A stretch of 44,876 nucleotides of DNA from an uncultured Clostridiaceae bacterium (GTDB taxonomy: Bacteria; Bacillota; Clostridia; Lachnospirales; Lachnospiraceae): assembly GCA_902477765.1 (NCBI GenBank), contig CABSIM010000022.1:1-44876 (forward strand), read 5' to 3'. Every line of letters begins with the position of its first letter. Position 1 is the stretch's first letter. Position numbers and translations under genes: made by a program. The notes below the pieces were generated by a model, which searched no databases, was not told the DNA's origin, and saw only the letters and a program-made list of their open reading frames with translations. Below, piece by piece: positions 23,346 through 31,135 of this stretch.

Positions 23346-23772
23346 TGTTATCACCGCCTTCTAAATCTGCCTTAGAAGCAATTTTGCACTTGCAGGGAAG
23401 TTTATGCATTGCAAGACGCAGAGCTTCTTTTGCTGTTTCTTCTGGAACGCCAGCGATTTCAAACATAACACGACCTGGCTTAACAACTGCTACCCAGTAC
23501 TCAAGAGCACCTTTACCGGAACCCATACGGGTCTCAGCCGGCTTTGCAGTTACCGGTTTGTCCGGGAAAATCTTGATCCATACTTTACCGCCACGTTTGA
23601 TATAACGGGTCATGGCAATACGGGCTGCCTCGATCTGGTTGGACTTGATCCAGCAGGGCTCCATAGCCACCAAACCATACTCACCATTGGAGATCTTATT
23701 TCCTCTTAAAGCTTTGCCGGCCATGGTTCCGCGGAACTGTTTACGGCGCTTTACTCTCTTGGGCATTAACAT
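23335..23772 (-). CDS. rplP: 50S ribosomal protein L16
   Basis: L16 shapes the A site of the 50S. The 145-aa protein has MPKRVKRRKQFRGTMAGKAL, GRVMFEIAGVPEETAKEALR and the usual KLPCKCKIAS near the end. The ATG at 23772 overlaps the rpsC stop (TAATG), which suggests coupling. The C-terminus overlaps rpmC. Confidence 0.98.
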   Translation of the reverse strand: MLMPKRVKRRKQFRGTMAGKALRGNKISNGEYGLVAMEPCWIKSNQIEAARIAMTRYIKRGGKVWIKIFPDKPVTAKPAETRMGSGKGALEYWVAVVKPGRVMFEIAGVPEETAKEALRLAMHKLPCKCKIASKADLEGGDNSEN

Positions 23773-24428
23773 TATTTATCGCTCCCTTCCTTATTTCCCT
23801 TAGCAGGAAGTACCTCGCCTTTGTAGATCCATACCTTAACGCCAAGTTTGCCGTAGGTGGTATCTGCCTCAGCGAATCCATAGTCAATATCTGCTCTCAG
23901 TGTCTGAAGCGGAATGGTTCCCTCGCTGTAGAACTCGGTACGAGCCATATCAGCGCCGCCAAGACGTCCGGCAACTGCAGTCTTGATACCCAGAACGCCA
24001 GCCTTCATGGATCTGGACATGGTGGACTTCATTGCACGACGGAAGGAAACACGGTTCTCAAGCTGCTGTGCGATGGATTCAGCAACCAGCTGTGCATCAC
24101 GGTCCGGTCTCTTGATTTCCTTGATATCAACAAACAGCTTCTTGTCTGTCATCTTCTGGACTTCAGCTTTCAGTTTTTCAATCTCAGCTCCGCCCTTACC
24201 GATTACAACACCGGGTTTTGCAGTATAAACGATGATCTTTACTCTGTCGGAAGCGCGCTCAATTTCGATTTTGGAAATGCCGGCGCTGTATAATCTCTTT
24301 TTCAGATAAGTTCTGATCTTGTGATCTTCAACCAGATTGTCAGCAAAATCAGCTTCAGCATACCATCTGGAATCCCAGTCTTTAATAACACCGACTCTCA
24401 TGCCGTGTGGATTAACTTTCTGTCCCAT
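23772..24428 (-). CDS. rpsC: 30S ribosomal protein S3
   Basis: S3 lines the mRNA entry channel. The 218-aa protein begins GQKVNPHGMRVGVIKDWDSR, has the KH motif VIGKGGAEIEKLKAEV (about 75-90) and the C-terminal domain GRLGGADMARTEFYSEG. Normal length. It lies 9 nt after rplV. Confidence 0.98.
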   Translation of the reverse strand: MGQKVNPHGMRVGVIKDWDSRWYAEADFADNLVEDHKIRTYLKKRLYSAGISKIEIERASDRVKIIVYTAKPGVVIGKGGAEIEKLKAEVQKMTDKKLFVDIKEIKRPDRDAQLVAESIAQQLENRVSFRRAMKSTMSRSMKAGVLGIKTAVAGRLGGADMARTEFYSEGTIPLQTLRADIDYGFAEADTTYGKLGVKVWIYKGEVLPAKGNKEGSDK

Positions 24429-24437
24429 AACTGCCTC

Positions 24438-24824
24438 CTATCTCTCATTCAGGACAATGGTGATGTGGCTCATTCTCTTCTCGATTCTGTAAGCCCTGCC
24501 CTGTGCTCTCGGTTTCACTCTCTTCATGATCGGGCCCTGATCTGCGTAGCATTCCTCCACATACAGGTTTTCCACGTTCATGCCGTTGTTGTTCTCAGCG
24601 TTTGCAATTGCTGATTTCAACAGTTTTTCAATCAAGCTGGATGCATATCTGGGATTGTAAGTTACAATACCAAGTGCAGTCTGCACGTCTTTGCCTCTGA
24701 TGGCATCTAATACGAAACAAGCCTTCTGAACGGATACTCTTGCATAAGACAGCTTTGCAGATGGTCTTGTATCCTTCTGGGCATTTCTCTCTCTCTTAAT
24801 CTGACTTCTATGACCCTTAGCCAT
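24438..24824 (-). CDS. rplV: 50S ribosomal protein L22
   Basis: L22 reaches into the peptide tunnel by its beta hairpin. The 128-aa protein has AKLSYARVSVQKACFVLDAI, LYVEECYADQGPIMKRVKPR and AQGRAYRIEKRMSHITIVL. The hairpin tip at the macrolide-resistance region reads MKRVKPRAQGRAYRI, the common sensitive-type sequence. It follows rpsS by 28 nt. Confidence 0.98.
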   Translation of the reverse strand: MAKGHRSQIKRERNAQKDTRPSAKLSYARVSVQKACFVLDAIRGKDVQTALGIVTYNPRYASSLIEKLLKSAIANAENNNGMNVENLYVEECYADQGPIMKRVKPRAQGRAYRIEKRMSHITIVLNER

Positions 24825-24852
24825 TGATAAAACCTCCTTTCAAAGCGCCTTA

Positions 24853-25137
24853 TTACTTACGTACTCCGGATTTCTTTTCGTCCTTGCCATGGCCTCTGTA
24901 AGTTCTTGTGGCAACGAATTCGCCGAGCTTATGACCAACCATGTCCTCTGTTACATATACCGGCACATGCTTTCTGCCGTCATGAACTGCAATTGTATGA
25001 CCAACCATCTGCGGGAAGATTGTGGAACGGCGGGACCAGGTCTTGATGACCTGCTTCTGTCCTGCCTCGTTCATAGCATCTACTTTTTTCAGTAAGCTAG
25101 CATCTGCAAATGGTCCTTTTTTAAGTGAACGAGCCAT
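24853..25137 (-). CDS. rpsS: 30S ribosomal protein S19
   Basis: A 94-aa protein of the 30S head: MARSLKKGPFADASLLKKVD, VIKTWSRRSTIFPQMVGHTI and GHKLGEFVATRTYRGHGKDE. Normal S19 length and order, 18 nt after rplB. Confidence 0.98.
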   Translation of the reverse strand: MARSLKKGPFADASLLKKVDAMNEAGQKQVIKTWSRRSTIFPQMVGHTIAVHDGRKHVPVYVTEDMVGHKLGEFVATRTYRGHGKDEKKSGVRK

Positions 25138-25155
25138 CGTTTTACCTCCTATCGA

Positions 25156-26001
25156 TTATGAAATAGCCTTGCCATTTCTTCTTCTTACGATCAACTTGTT
25201 GGAATGTTTGTTCTTCTTTCTGGTCTTAAGACCCAGAGCAGGCTTGCCCCAAGGTGTGCACGGACCCGGACGGCCGATACCTGTCTTTCCTTCACCACCA
25301 CCATGCGGATGGTCGTTGGGGTTCATAACAGAACCGCGGACTGTCGGGCGGATACCCATGTGGCGTTTTCTGCCGGCTTTTCCAATGTTGATCAGGTTGT
25401 GATCGCCGTTTCCGACAACACCGATGGTTGCGCGGCATACGATCGGAACCATTCTCATTTCACCGGAAGGTAAACGAAGTGTTGCATATTTTCCCTCTTT
25501 AGCCATCAGCTGTGCAGCGTTTCCAGCGGAACGAACCAGCTGACCGCCCTTGCCGGGATATAACTCGATATTGTGAACCTGTGCACCAACCGGGATCATG
25601 GACAGCGGCAGGCAGTTGCCAACCTTTGCCTCGGCGTTCTCACCGCTCATGACCTTCATTCCGTCGGTCAGGCCCTGGGGTGCCAGGATATAGGACTTTG
25701 TACCGTCTGCATAGCAGATCAGTGCGATATTTGCTGTTCTGTTTGGATCGTATTCGATTCCCATTACAGTTGCCGGAATTCCATCTTTGGAATTTCTCTT
25801 GAAGTCAACAACTCTGTATTTCTTTCTGTTTCCGCCGCCCTGATGTCTTACGGTAATTTTACCCTGGTTATTGCGGCCGGCATTTTTCTTTAAAGAAACG
25901 ATCAGGGATTTCTCCGGTGTGGTCTTGGTGATTTCGGAGAAATCAGAACCTGTCATATGTCTTCTTGACGGTGTATATGGGCTATAGGTTTTGATTCCCA
26001 T
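25156..26001 (-). CDS. rplB: 50S ribosomal protein L2
   Basis: L2 is one of the largest 50S proteins, close to the peptidyl transferase centre. The 281-aa protein has GIKTYSPYTPSRRHMTGSDF, the block VRGSVMNPNDHPHGGGEGKT with the conserved His, and a basic C-terminus (KKNKHSNKLIVRRRNGKAIS). It follows the 280-nt repeat-bearing spacer after rplW, with a GAAAGGAG site. Confidence 0.98.
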   Translation of the reverse strand: MGIKTYSPYTPSRRHMTGSDFSEITKTTPEKSLIVSLKKNAGRNNQGKITVRHQGGGNRKKYRVVDFKRNSKDGIPATVMGIEYDPNRTANIALICYADGTKSYILAPQGLTDGMKVMSGENAEAKVGNCLPLSMIPVGAQVHNIELYPGKGGQLVRSAGNAAQLMAKEGKYATLRLPSGEMRMVPIVCRATIGVVGNGDHNLINIGKAGRKRHMGIRPTVRGSVMNPNDHPHGGGEGKTGIGRPGPCTPWGKPALGLKTRKKNKHSNKLIVRRRNGKAIS

Positions 26002-26181
26002 TTTAAACTCCTTTCAACGCTCTCTGGCGTTTCTTATTTTATCACGATTTTCCTGTATCGTATAGGTGCCTGCGATACCGGTCAGAAACCGGTCAGGAGT
26101 GCAGGCCGAGAACCGGCAGGCCTGAGCCTGCGGTTTTACCGACTGACCATCCCGCGTCCGGACTTGTCAGGATTCGGGATG

Positions 26182-26200
26182 GGCGTTTGCACCGGACTCG
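26182..26200 (-). repeat. Degenerate spacer repeat, copy C2
   Basis: Minus strand CGAGTCCGGTGCAAACGCC, 16 of 19 identical to copy C1 lying 36 nt upstream on that strand. Confidence 0.55.
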
Positions 26201-26236
26201 GATCGAGGATACGTCCTCGCTTCCGCTCGGCGTATC

Positions 26237-26255
26237 GGCGTTCGCACTAGACTCG
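26237..26255 (-). repeat. Degenerate spacer repeat, copy C1
   Basis: Minus strand CGAGTCTAGTGCGAACGCC. Similar to C2 (16/19) and to B1 in the rpsN-rpsH spacer (15/19). Confidence 0.55.
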
Positions 26256-26281
26256 AAAGGACCTTGTCAAGCGCTCACAGC

Positions 26282-26581
26282 CTACAGACCCTGGAAGATT
26301 TCGATTTCCTTGCTGTCAGCGGTCAGCTTTACGATTGCCTTCTTTGTCTTGGCAGTCTTTCCGAACACCATTCCTCTTCTGCGGTTCTTGCCCTCATTGT
26401 TCATGGTGTTTACGCTTTCAACTTTTGTTCCCGGGAACATTTTCTCAACAGCTTCCTTGATCATGCTCTTGTTTGCATCCGGATGAACCAGGAATGTGTA
26501 CTTTCTTTCGCTCATCGCGTTCATGCTCTTCTCTGTTACAACCGGTTTGAGGATTACGTCGTAGTACTGTACATTTGCCAT
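26282..26581 (-). CDS. rplW: 50S ribosomal protein L23
   Basis: L23 docks trigger factor and SRP at the tunnel exit. The 99-aa protein has YYDVILKPVVTEKSMNAMSE, TFLVHPDANKSMIKEAVEKM and KKAIVKLTADSKEIEIFQGL. Its ATG overlaps the rplD stop by 1 nt (TAATG), which suggests coupling. Confidence 0.98.
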   Translation of the reverse strand: MANVQYYDVILKPVVTEKSMNAMSERKYTFLVHPDANKSMIKEAVEKMFPGTKVESVNTMNNEGKNRRRGMVFGKTAKTKKAIVKLTADSKEIEIFQGL

Positions 26582-27201
26582 TATGCGTACACCTCCTCGA
26601 TAGAAGCTACGGCAGCCTTGGTGGCAACCACTGTGTTATATTTCAGAATGTCATATACATTGATGGTATTGACAAGGGAGGTCTTCACCTCCGGAAGGTT
26701 TCTTGCAGACAGAACTGTGTTCTGATCATTCTCAGCCAGAACCACCAGAGCGCGGGATACTTTCAGGTTATCCATTACGTTCTTGAAGTTCTTTGTCTTG
26801 ATTCCGTCAAACTTCAGTTCATCCACAACAACAAATTTGTTGTCATTGACTCTGCTGGTAAGAGCAGACTTCAGAGCAGCCCTCTTCTCTTTCTTGTTCA
26901 GTCTGATGGAGTAGTCTCTGGGAGTCGGAGCGAATACAACGCCGCCGCCGGTCCACTGAGGAGCTCTTGTGGAACCCTGTCTTGCGTGACCTGTTCCTTT
27001 CTGTCTCCACGGTTTTCTTCCGCCGCCGGAAACTTCAGAACGTGTCTTTGCCTTCTGTGTTCCCTGACGTTTATTTGCAAGCTGTGCCACAACGGCCATG
27101 TGTACCAGATGTTCATTTACTTCAACACCGAATACAGCATCGTTCAGTTCCATTGTGCCAACTTCTTTTCCTTCCATATTGTAAACGGATACGTTTGCCA
27201 T
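26581..27201 (-). CDS. rplD: 50S ribosomal protein L4
   Basis: L4 reaches the exit tunnel, and in E. coli it also regulates the S10 operon. The 206-aa protein has the tunnel loop region GTQKAKTRSEVSGGGRKPWR and QKGTGHARQGSTRAPQWTGG. Other landmarks are FAPTPRDYSIRLNKKEKRAA and NVMDNLKVSRALVVLAENDQ. Normal length; 28 nt after rplC. Confidence 0.98.
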   Translation of the reverse strand: MANVSVYNMEGKEVGTMELNDAVFGVEVNEHLVHMAVVAQLANKRQGTQKAKTRSEVSGGGRKPWRQKGTGHARQGSTRAPQWTGGGVVFAPTPRDYSIRLNKKEKRAALKSALTSRVNDNKFVVVDELKFDGIKTKNFKNVMDNLKVSRALVVLAENDQNTVLSARNLPEVKTSLVNTINVYDILKYNTVVATKAAVASIEEVYA

Positions 27202-27229
27202 TTTCTATTTCCTCCTTTCCTGTAAAAGC

Positions 27230-27865
27230 TTATTTACCAGCTTTTACTGTTTCCTTCAGCGTTACCAGGCATTTCTTTGCACCCGGTACTGCACCCTTAA
27301 CCAGGATCAGGTTATTCTCAGCATCAACTCTGACAATTTCCAGGTTCTGGGTTGTGATTCTCTTGTTACCCATCTGACCCGGCATGCCTTTGCCCTTGAA
27401 TACGCGGCCCGGTGTTGTTGCGGAACCGTTGGAACCCTGATGACGATGGAATTTGGAACCATGAGCCATCGGTCCTCTGTGCTGTCCCAGTCTCTTGATT
27501 GCACCCTGGAAACCTTTACCTTTGGAGATTGCTGTTGCGTCAACCTTGTCGCCTTCTGCGAAGATGTCAGCTTTGATCTCATCTTTTACGCTGTATTCAT
27601 CAGCGTTTTCAAATCTGAACTCTCTCACATATCTCTTATAGGAAACGCCAGCCTTATCAAAATGGCCCTTTACCGGCTTATTGACAAGTTTTTCTCTCTT
27701 ATCAACGAAACCAACCTGTACGGCCTTGTAGCCGTCATTTTCTTCGGTCTTGACCTGTGTTACCACACAAGGACCAGCCTGAAGAACAGTTACCGGAACG
27801 AGAACGCCTTCGTTATTGAAGATCTGTGTCATTCCGACTTTTGTAGCTAAAATCGCTTTCTTCAT
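27230..27865 (-). CDS. rplC: 50S ribosomal protein L3
   Basis: L3 starts 50S assembly and approaches the catalytic centre. The start ATG 27865 (MKKAILATKVGMTQIFNNEG) has AGGAGG 7 nt upstream and gives 211 aa; a longer frame would run through a hairpin and was rejected. Landmarks: SKGKGFQGAIKRLGQHRGPM and GRVFKGKGMPGQMGNKRITT. It is preceded by a 188-nt spacer with its own possible promoter. Confidence 0.97.
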   Translation of the reverse strand: MKKAILATKVGMTQIFNNEGVLVPVTVLQAGPCVVTQVKTEENDGYKAVQVGFVDKREKLVNKPVKGHFDKAGVSYKRYVREFRFENADEYSVKDEIKADIFAEGDKVDATAISKGKGFQGAIKRLGQHRGPMAHGSKFHRHQGSNGSATTPGRVFKGKGMPGQMGNKRITTQNLEIVRVDAENNLILVKGAVPGAKKCLVTLKETVKAGK

Positions 27866-28053
27866 TTTTTTACCTCCTGTTACATGATCTACAGCGGAAC
27901 GCCGTCGGTTTTTCCGGGCGTTCATCCTAGAGCAGCCCAACATAGGTGGAACACTATGACATTGCATCTGCAATGATGTTGATTCCCTTTCAGGAAAGTG
28001 TTGCTTTTATATTAGAACCATTCAGGATTTTTTCATGCAAAACAAATTTTAAA
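27866..28053 (-). promoter_or_regulatory. Structured spacer between rpsJ and rplC with a possible promoter
   Basis: A 188-nt gap. On the minus strand it has TTGCAT (28035-28040), an 18-bp spacer and TCTAAT (28011-28016), a plausible internal promoter. Perfect 7-bp hairpins follow, CATTGCA/TGCAATG (27960-27975, 2-nt loop) and GAACGCC/GGCGTTC (27897-27923), before the rplC site. It could be a second leader for L3/L4 control. No gene seen. Confidence 0.45.
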
Positions 28054-28371
28054 TTATTTGTTTTTCATCTTGATATCGATATAAACACCTGCCGGCATTT
28101 CCAGTCTGGACAGTGCATCTACTGTCTTCTGGCTCGGGCTTGTGATATCGATCAGTCTCTTATGAGTTCTCTGCTCGAACTGTTCTCTGGAATCTTTGTA
28201 TTTGTGAACAGCTCTTAAAATGGTTACAACCTCTTTCTTGGTCGGCAGCGGTACCGGTCCGCTCACCTGTGCTCCTGTTTTCTTTACAGTGTCGATGATT
28301 TTTCCGGCAGACTGATCAACCAGCTGATGGTCGTATGCCTTTAATGTGATTCTCATAACCTGACTTGCCAT
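28054..28371 (-). CDS. rpsJ: 30S ribosomal protein S10
   Basis: S10 also acts as NusE in antitermination. The start ATG 28371 (MASQVMRITLKAYDHQLVDQ) lies 11 nt after AAGGAGG and gives 105 aa. Landmarks: PLPTKKEVVTILRAVHKYKD and the binding loop DSREQFEQRTHKRLIDI. The second Met (codon 6) is the start in many other species. It is the first gene of the S10 operon, behind a long structured leader. Confidence 0.97.
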   Translation of the reverse strand: MASQVMRITLKAYDHQLVDQSAGKIIDTVKKTGAQVSGPVPLPTKKEVVTILRAVHKYKDSREQFEQRTHKRLIDITSPSQKTVDALSRLEMPAGVYIDIKMKNK

Positions 28372-28600
28372 AAAAAAAGTCGCCTCCTTTTCGCACTTTT
28401 GACGAAGTACGACAAGCGGTGACTGTACACGGTCTCGTGTGTATCTTACTGTTCTCACACGTTGTTACTGCCCCTTACCCTGAGCAGCTGTTAAATTGGT
28501 ACAGTGACTTGTCGCCAGTTTCTTAACTTGACATTCGCTCCACGGAAAACCTGCCATATCAGGCAGCAACCTCACGCTTCACAGCTATCATGCCACAGCG
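28372..28600 (-). promoter_or_regulatory. Long 5' leader of the S10 operon, candidate r-protein leader RNA
   Basis: About 229 nt separate the predicted start site from rpsJ. On the minus strand CTGCC/GGCAG, GTTAAGAAAC and CACACGAGACCGTGT stretches, and CGACAAGTC with a later CTTGTCG, suggest several stems. I recall an RNA motif described upstream of S10 genes in Clostridia, and this leader has the right place and size. A match is not demonstrated here. Confidence 0.5.
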
Positions 28601-28605
28601 TTGTT

Positions 28606-28634
28606 AGCATATCACAGTTTTTTTTAAAATGCAA
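28606..28634 (-). promoter_or_regulatory. Promoter of the S10 operon
   Basis: Minus-strand TTGCAT (28629-28634), 17-bp spacer rich in A, then TATGCT (28606-28611). It lies in the gap between the merR-type gene and rpsJ. Confidence 0.7.
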
Positions 28635-28735
28635 GCATTTTTCCTGTTTTTTTGCAATCCGTGGATATCTGTGCTGTTTTCAGCAATATAATAGGAAGAG
28701 ATCCACACTGCACCGCTCTTTGCCATCCGGCTCCT

Positions 28736-29629
28736 TCATCTTCCGGTCCGTTTTTCCCGCAGACCGCCTGTTCCGTCTGTTTTCCCCGGACCATCCGGAA
28801 TTCCGGGCACTCTCACAGGAATCTGTATTTCTGTGACAAAGCGGGAACAATCGTCCGTCAGACCATAGTCGATCATCGTAATTTCTTTGGAAAATCCGGC
28901 AATCTCATACTGCCTGTCCTCAATCTCATCCATGAGAAGCGCATAATATTCTTCCGCCCTCTCATGGCTGCCGCAGAACCGTACGGCCATACAGGTTTCT
29001 TCCGGAATCACCACAGTGTCACCGCGGAAATGATCTTCCTCATCCAGAAGGATAAATACCTGATCATAGGGACGGAACCGGCGTTTTTTCAGATTATCCG
29101 GAGAAATTCCCAGCCCTACTTTTCCAAGAAACGTCACCGTGTCCTGTTCAGCCCGTTCGATCTGCCGGATGGAATCCTCCAGATCCAGATATGATCTGGG
29201 ATCCAGTTTTCTTCTGACTGAAGCCAGACGCCTGGACGGTCTGGATACCATACATATTCTGTCCATCTCCGAGGTCATCGCATCCTCCAGCTGTACAAGA
29301 CGGTTCTCGATTTTCTTTTCAATAACCTCCAGCTCCTGCTGCCGCTTTCTTACTTCTTCTTTCTGAAGATTCAAAAGCTCCCGGATTTTATCAATATTTC
29401 TGTTCTGGAGAAATACTGATATTTTTTCCAGCGGAATGTCCAGCGCTCTCAGATACCGTATGGTATTCAGACACTCAAACTGCCTGACACTGTAGTAACG
29501 GTAACCGGTTTCCGGATCCGTAAACTCCGGTTTCAGCAGTCCGATCTTATCATAATGTCTCAGGATTCCCACGCTCACATGAAACAGTTTTGAAACCTCA
29601 CCGATTCGGAACAGTTCGTTGTCCTCCAT
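28736..29629 (-). CDS. MerR-family transcriptional regulator with GyrI-like effector domain
   Basis: A 297-aa protein of the BmrR/BltR plan. It has a winged MerR helix-turn-helix (residues 6-75: FRIGEVSKLFHVSVGILRHY, GYRYYSVRQFECLNTIRYLR), a coiled-coil dimerisation helix (about 80-120), and a C-terminal GyrI-like ligand pocket (about 130-275). Such proteins sense drugs or cations and activate exporter genes. Its ATG lies inside the 3' end of the MATE gene (32-nt overlap), so they are co-expressed. Inference: it controls that exporter. The ligand is unknown. Confidence 0.9.
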   Translation of the reverse strand: MEDNELFRIGEVSKLFHVSVGILRHYDKIGLLKPEFTDPETGYRYYSVRQFECLNTIRYLRALDIPLEKISVFLQNRNIDKIRELLNLQKEEVRKRQQELEVIEKKIENRLVQLEDAMTSEMDRICMVSRPSRRLASVRRKLDPRSYLDLEDSIRQIERAEQDTVTFLGKVGLGISPDNLKKRRFRPYDQVFILLDEEDHFRGDTVVIPEETCMAVRFCGSHERAEEYYALLMDEIEDRQYEIAGFSKEITMIDYGLTDDCSRFVTEIQIPVRVPGIPDGPGKTDGTGGLREKRTGR

Positions 29630-30953
29630 GTCTCCTTCCCTCCCAGATCACATACACCAGCGTATACGCCGCCATAATTCCGGAAACAGCCGGCGCAATT
29701 TTCCCCAGCATTCCAAGATCCTCCGCAAAATGCTTTCCGAAGAAATACACCATCGGAATCCTCAGAAGCAGCGCTCCGGCACTGCAGCTCACCATCGTCC
29801 AGACCGTTTTCTGTCTGCCGTTCAGATATCCGTTGAGACAGAACACCATCGCCACCATAATGTAATCATAGCTGCATGACCTGAAAAACGGAATTCCCGC
29901 CGCCACCACATTGGCATCGTCTGTAAACACGCGGATCATGGACTGGGGACTTAACTGCGCCCAGAGCCAGAACAGAAAAGAAACCGCCAGAGCAAAGCCC
30001 ATTCCGTACCAGAGAGACCGTCTCGCCCGCTCATTCTTCCCGGCTCCCATGTTCTGAGCCGTGATGGCCGCCAGAGCATTGGCCATGGATGTGGCCGAGA
30101 GCATGGCGAAAACATCATATTTGCTGCTGATACCCACCACGGAAGCCGCATACACGCCGCAGCGGTTCATCACCGTCATCAGGTACAGAAAGGAAATCCG
30201 GACCATCAGCTCCTGAAAGGAAATGGGAATGCCCACAGCTGCCAGCCGCCTTGCAATATTCCCCACCGGCCGGAAGCTGGACAGGCGGAAATCAAAAATG
30301 AAGTCTTTCTTTTTCAAATAGACAATGGCCACCGTCATGCTGAAGGCCTGGGATGCCACCGTCGCAATGGCCGTTCCCCTGACACCAAGACCCAAATATT
30401 TCACAAACACAAAGTCCAGAATAATGTTCATGACGCATGCAATTCCCACGAACATCATCGGCCGCGCCGAGTCTCCGTATCCCCGCAGAATGGCGCTGAT
30501 GGCATTGTAGCCGCAGATAAAAATATTCCCCAGGGAACAGACCGTCACATACTGTGCCGTCAGTTCGAAAGACTCAGCCGGTGTCTGAAGAATCACCAGA
30601 AGCGGCTGCAGGAATGCCAGCATCCCCACTGTCAGGAGAATGGCCACCGCCGCAAAAACCGTAAGGGTAGTGCCAATGGTCTGCTTCACAAGAGCATAAT
30701 CACGGCTTCCCATGAACTGGTCGATGAGGATTGTGCTGCCCAGAGTAAGTCCCGTAATCAGGCTTGTGACAATCTGCGTCACCTGAGTTCCGGTGGATAC
30801 TGCCGCCACACTTTCCGCACCGCAGTAACGTCCCACCACAAACAGATCCACTGCCCCGTAGAGAGACTGGAGAATATTGGCAACAAGAAAGGGAACCGCA
30901 AAAATAACCAGGGTTTTCCATATGCTTCCTTCTGTCAGATTTTTTTCTTTCAT
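29598..30953 (-). CDS. MATE-family multidrug efflux transporter
   Basis: A 451-aa membrane protein with about 12 spans in two similar halves. MATE landmarks include AVPFLVANILQSLYGAVDLF at residues 14-33, GAESVAAVSTGTQVTQIVTS, and IAAITAQNMGAGKNERARRS-like text in the second half (AAITAQNMGAGKNERARRSL). MATE proteins export cationic drugs or metabolites by H+ or Na+ exchange. A -10-like TACAAT lies at 30981-30986, but its -35 is poor, as in MerR-activated promoters with stretched spacing. The merR-type gene overlaps its end. Confidence 0.93.
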   Translation of the reverse strand: MKEKNLTEGSIWKTLVIFAVPFLVANILQSLYGAVDLFVVGRYCGAESVAAVSTGTQVTQIVTSLITGLTLGSTILIDQFMGSRDYALVKQTIGTTLTVFAAVAILLTVGMLAFLQPLLVILQTPAESFELTAQYVTVCSLGNIFICGYNAISAILRGYGDSARPMMFVGIACVMNIILDFVFVKYLGLGVRGTAIATVASQAFSMTVAIVYLKKKDFIFDFRLSSFRPVGNIARRLAAVGIPISFQELMVRISFLYLMTVMNRCGVYAASVVGISSKYDVFAMLSATSMANALAAITAQNMGAGKNERARRSLWYGMGFALAVSFLFWLWAQLSPQSMIRVFTDDANVVAAGIPFFRSCSYDYIMVAMVFCLNGYLNGRQKTVWTMVSCSAGALLLRIPMVYFFGKHFAEDLGMLGKIAPAVSGIMAAYTLVYVIWEGRRHGGQRTVPNR

Positions 30954-31063
30954 GTACTTCTACCTCTTTTCACAGGACTGATTGTATCATAAACCCTGTA
31001 ATTATTGTAGACTCAAGACTTTTTTCTTTTGCAGTCTCCCTGCAGTTCTGCGGACATTCACAG

Positions 31064-31090
31064 AAAAAGCCGCCCGGAATTCCGGGCGGC
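31064..31090 (-). terminator. Intrinsic terminator after the S41 protease gene
   Basis: A perfect palindromic stem GCCGCCCGGAATTCCGGGCGGC (31069-31090) is followed on the minus strand by TTTTTC. It ends the ftsEX operon before the MATE gene. Confidence 0.93.
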
Positions 31091-31135
31091 CCATCGCTCT
31101 GTTCTGTCTCGTATTCTGTTCTCTGATCGGTCCGT

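Larger units (their letters stand above)
26002..26281 (-). other. 280-nt non-coding spacer between rplW and rplB with direct repeats
   Basis: No gene is visible. On the minus strand it carries two copies of a 19-nt element (26237-26255 and 26182-26200), the direct repeat GACCGGT (twice within 18 nt), and short hairpins including AACGC/GCGTT before the rplB site. An extended -10-like TGATAAAAT (26036-26044) without a good -35 could be a weak promoter. Such gaps are normally under 30 nt. Confidence 0.6.
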
